Shown: in pieces, positions 22,192 to 22,383 of the stretch
Position numbering within the stretch: the stretch's first letter is position 1
Layout: every line of letters starts with the position of its first letter
DNA from: a bacterium
Lineage (GTDB): Archaea > Thermoproteota > Nitrososphaeria > Nitrososphaerales > CADDZS01
NCBI GenBank assembly: GCA_027310845.1
Contig: DAIDAB010000010.1
Span: 1-22,383, forward strand
Reading direction: 5' to 3'
DNA: 22,383 nt
Translations under genes and position numbers: made by a program
Notes under the pieces: model-generated
Databases searched by the model: none
The model's input: the letters and a program-made list of their open reading frames with translations, nothing else
What the model was told of the DNA's origin: nothing

Positions 22192-22251
22192 TCATGAAGC
22201 TCCCTTCTTTTCTTTTTTTGCCCGCTTCTTCTTATCTTGACCTCGAGTCAT
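22192..22251 (-). CDS. Possible 19-residue Lys-rich peptide
   Basis: An ATG at 22251 opens a frame of 19 codons ending in TGA, encoding a peptide with nine Lys and two Arg (MTRGQDKKKRAKKEKKGAS). Its composition is striking, but a purine-rich stretch gives such peptides by chance, and no convincing TATA box or ribosome-binding site was found. The rest of 22252-22383 shows nothing recognisable. This is a weak call. Confidence 0.2.
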   Translation of the reverse strand: MTRGQDKKKRAKKEKKGAS

Positions 22252-22383
22252 GATGTGATTAGCGGCGGTTCGAAGACAGCAAGAATTTCAGAGAGGGTTG
22301 AATAGCGATACTCGTGAAAGACAGTAATACTAGAAGGGTGTCTACTCGCACGTCGCAGGAATCCAGCTTCAATTGAGTCAGCA

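Overview
The window looks archaeal. It carries archaeal translation factor aIF2 beta, an archaeal XPB-type helicase next to its nuclease partner Bax1, and a zinc-finger-less type IA topoisomerase. Many genes have a TATA-like box about 25-30 bases before a predicted start, with almost no leader, and start on TTG or GTG. The compact small accessory proteins, the proline-marked coiled-coil protein and the cyclase/TolB/TPR fusion would suit a mesophilic, soil-type Nitrososphaerota (Thaumarchaeota). That placement is inference: no rRNA or ribosomal protein gene is present to fix it.

Left part (1-7181). The window opens inside an ABC-2 permease. It is followed by a small zinc-type protein gene broken by an in-frame TAG, a CPA2 cation/proton antiporter, and a DEAH-type helicase on the minus strand just upstream of the antiporter. 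Next come an AbrB/SpoVT antitoxin and a PIN-domain toxin gene, also interrupted by an in-frame TAG, then a hot-dog thioesterase, a possible frameshifted two-helix membrane protein and a ZIP-family metal transporter.

Middle part (7385-14552). A two-gene minus-strand unit encodes an AbiEii-type nucleotidyltransferase and its presumed AbiEi-type partner. It lies divergent to a class III adenylate cyclase fused to a TolB-like domain and TPR repeats. An interval of about 0.5 kb without a clear gene follows. Then come a 44-residue single-helix membrane protein missed by size cut-offs, a small helical protein, a two-HTH Lrp/AsnC-like regulator, an unknown 108-residue protein and a coiled-coil protein with four proline-marked repeats.

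Right part (14828-22099). This is the DNA-maintenance block: topoisomerase IA, then XPB and Bax1 arranged head to head across a few tens of bases. After it come aIF2 beta, a small CxxC protein with its own promoter, and an M29-type aminopeptidase homologue whose metal site looks degraded.

The most notable signals are these: two independent toxin-antitoxin modules, each with an inverted repeat lying over the predicted start of its first gene; two genes each cut by a single in-frame TAG although TAG is also the commonest normal stop here; a shared core promoter between xpb and bax1; and several very small or degenerate membrane and zinc proteins. No tRNA, rRNA, CRISPR array, insertion sequence or replication origin was recognised.
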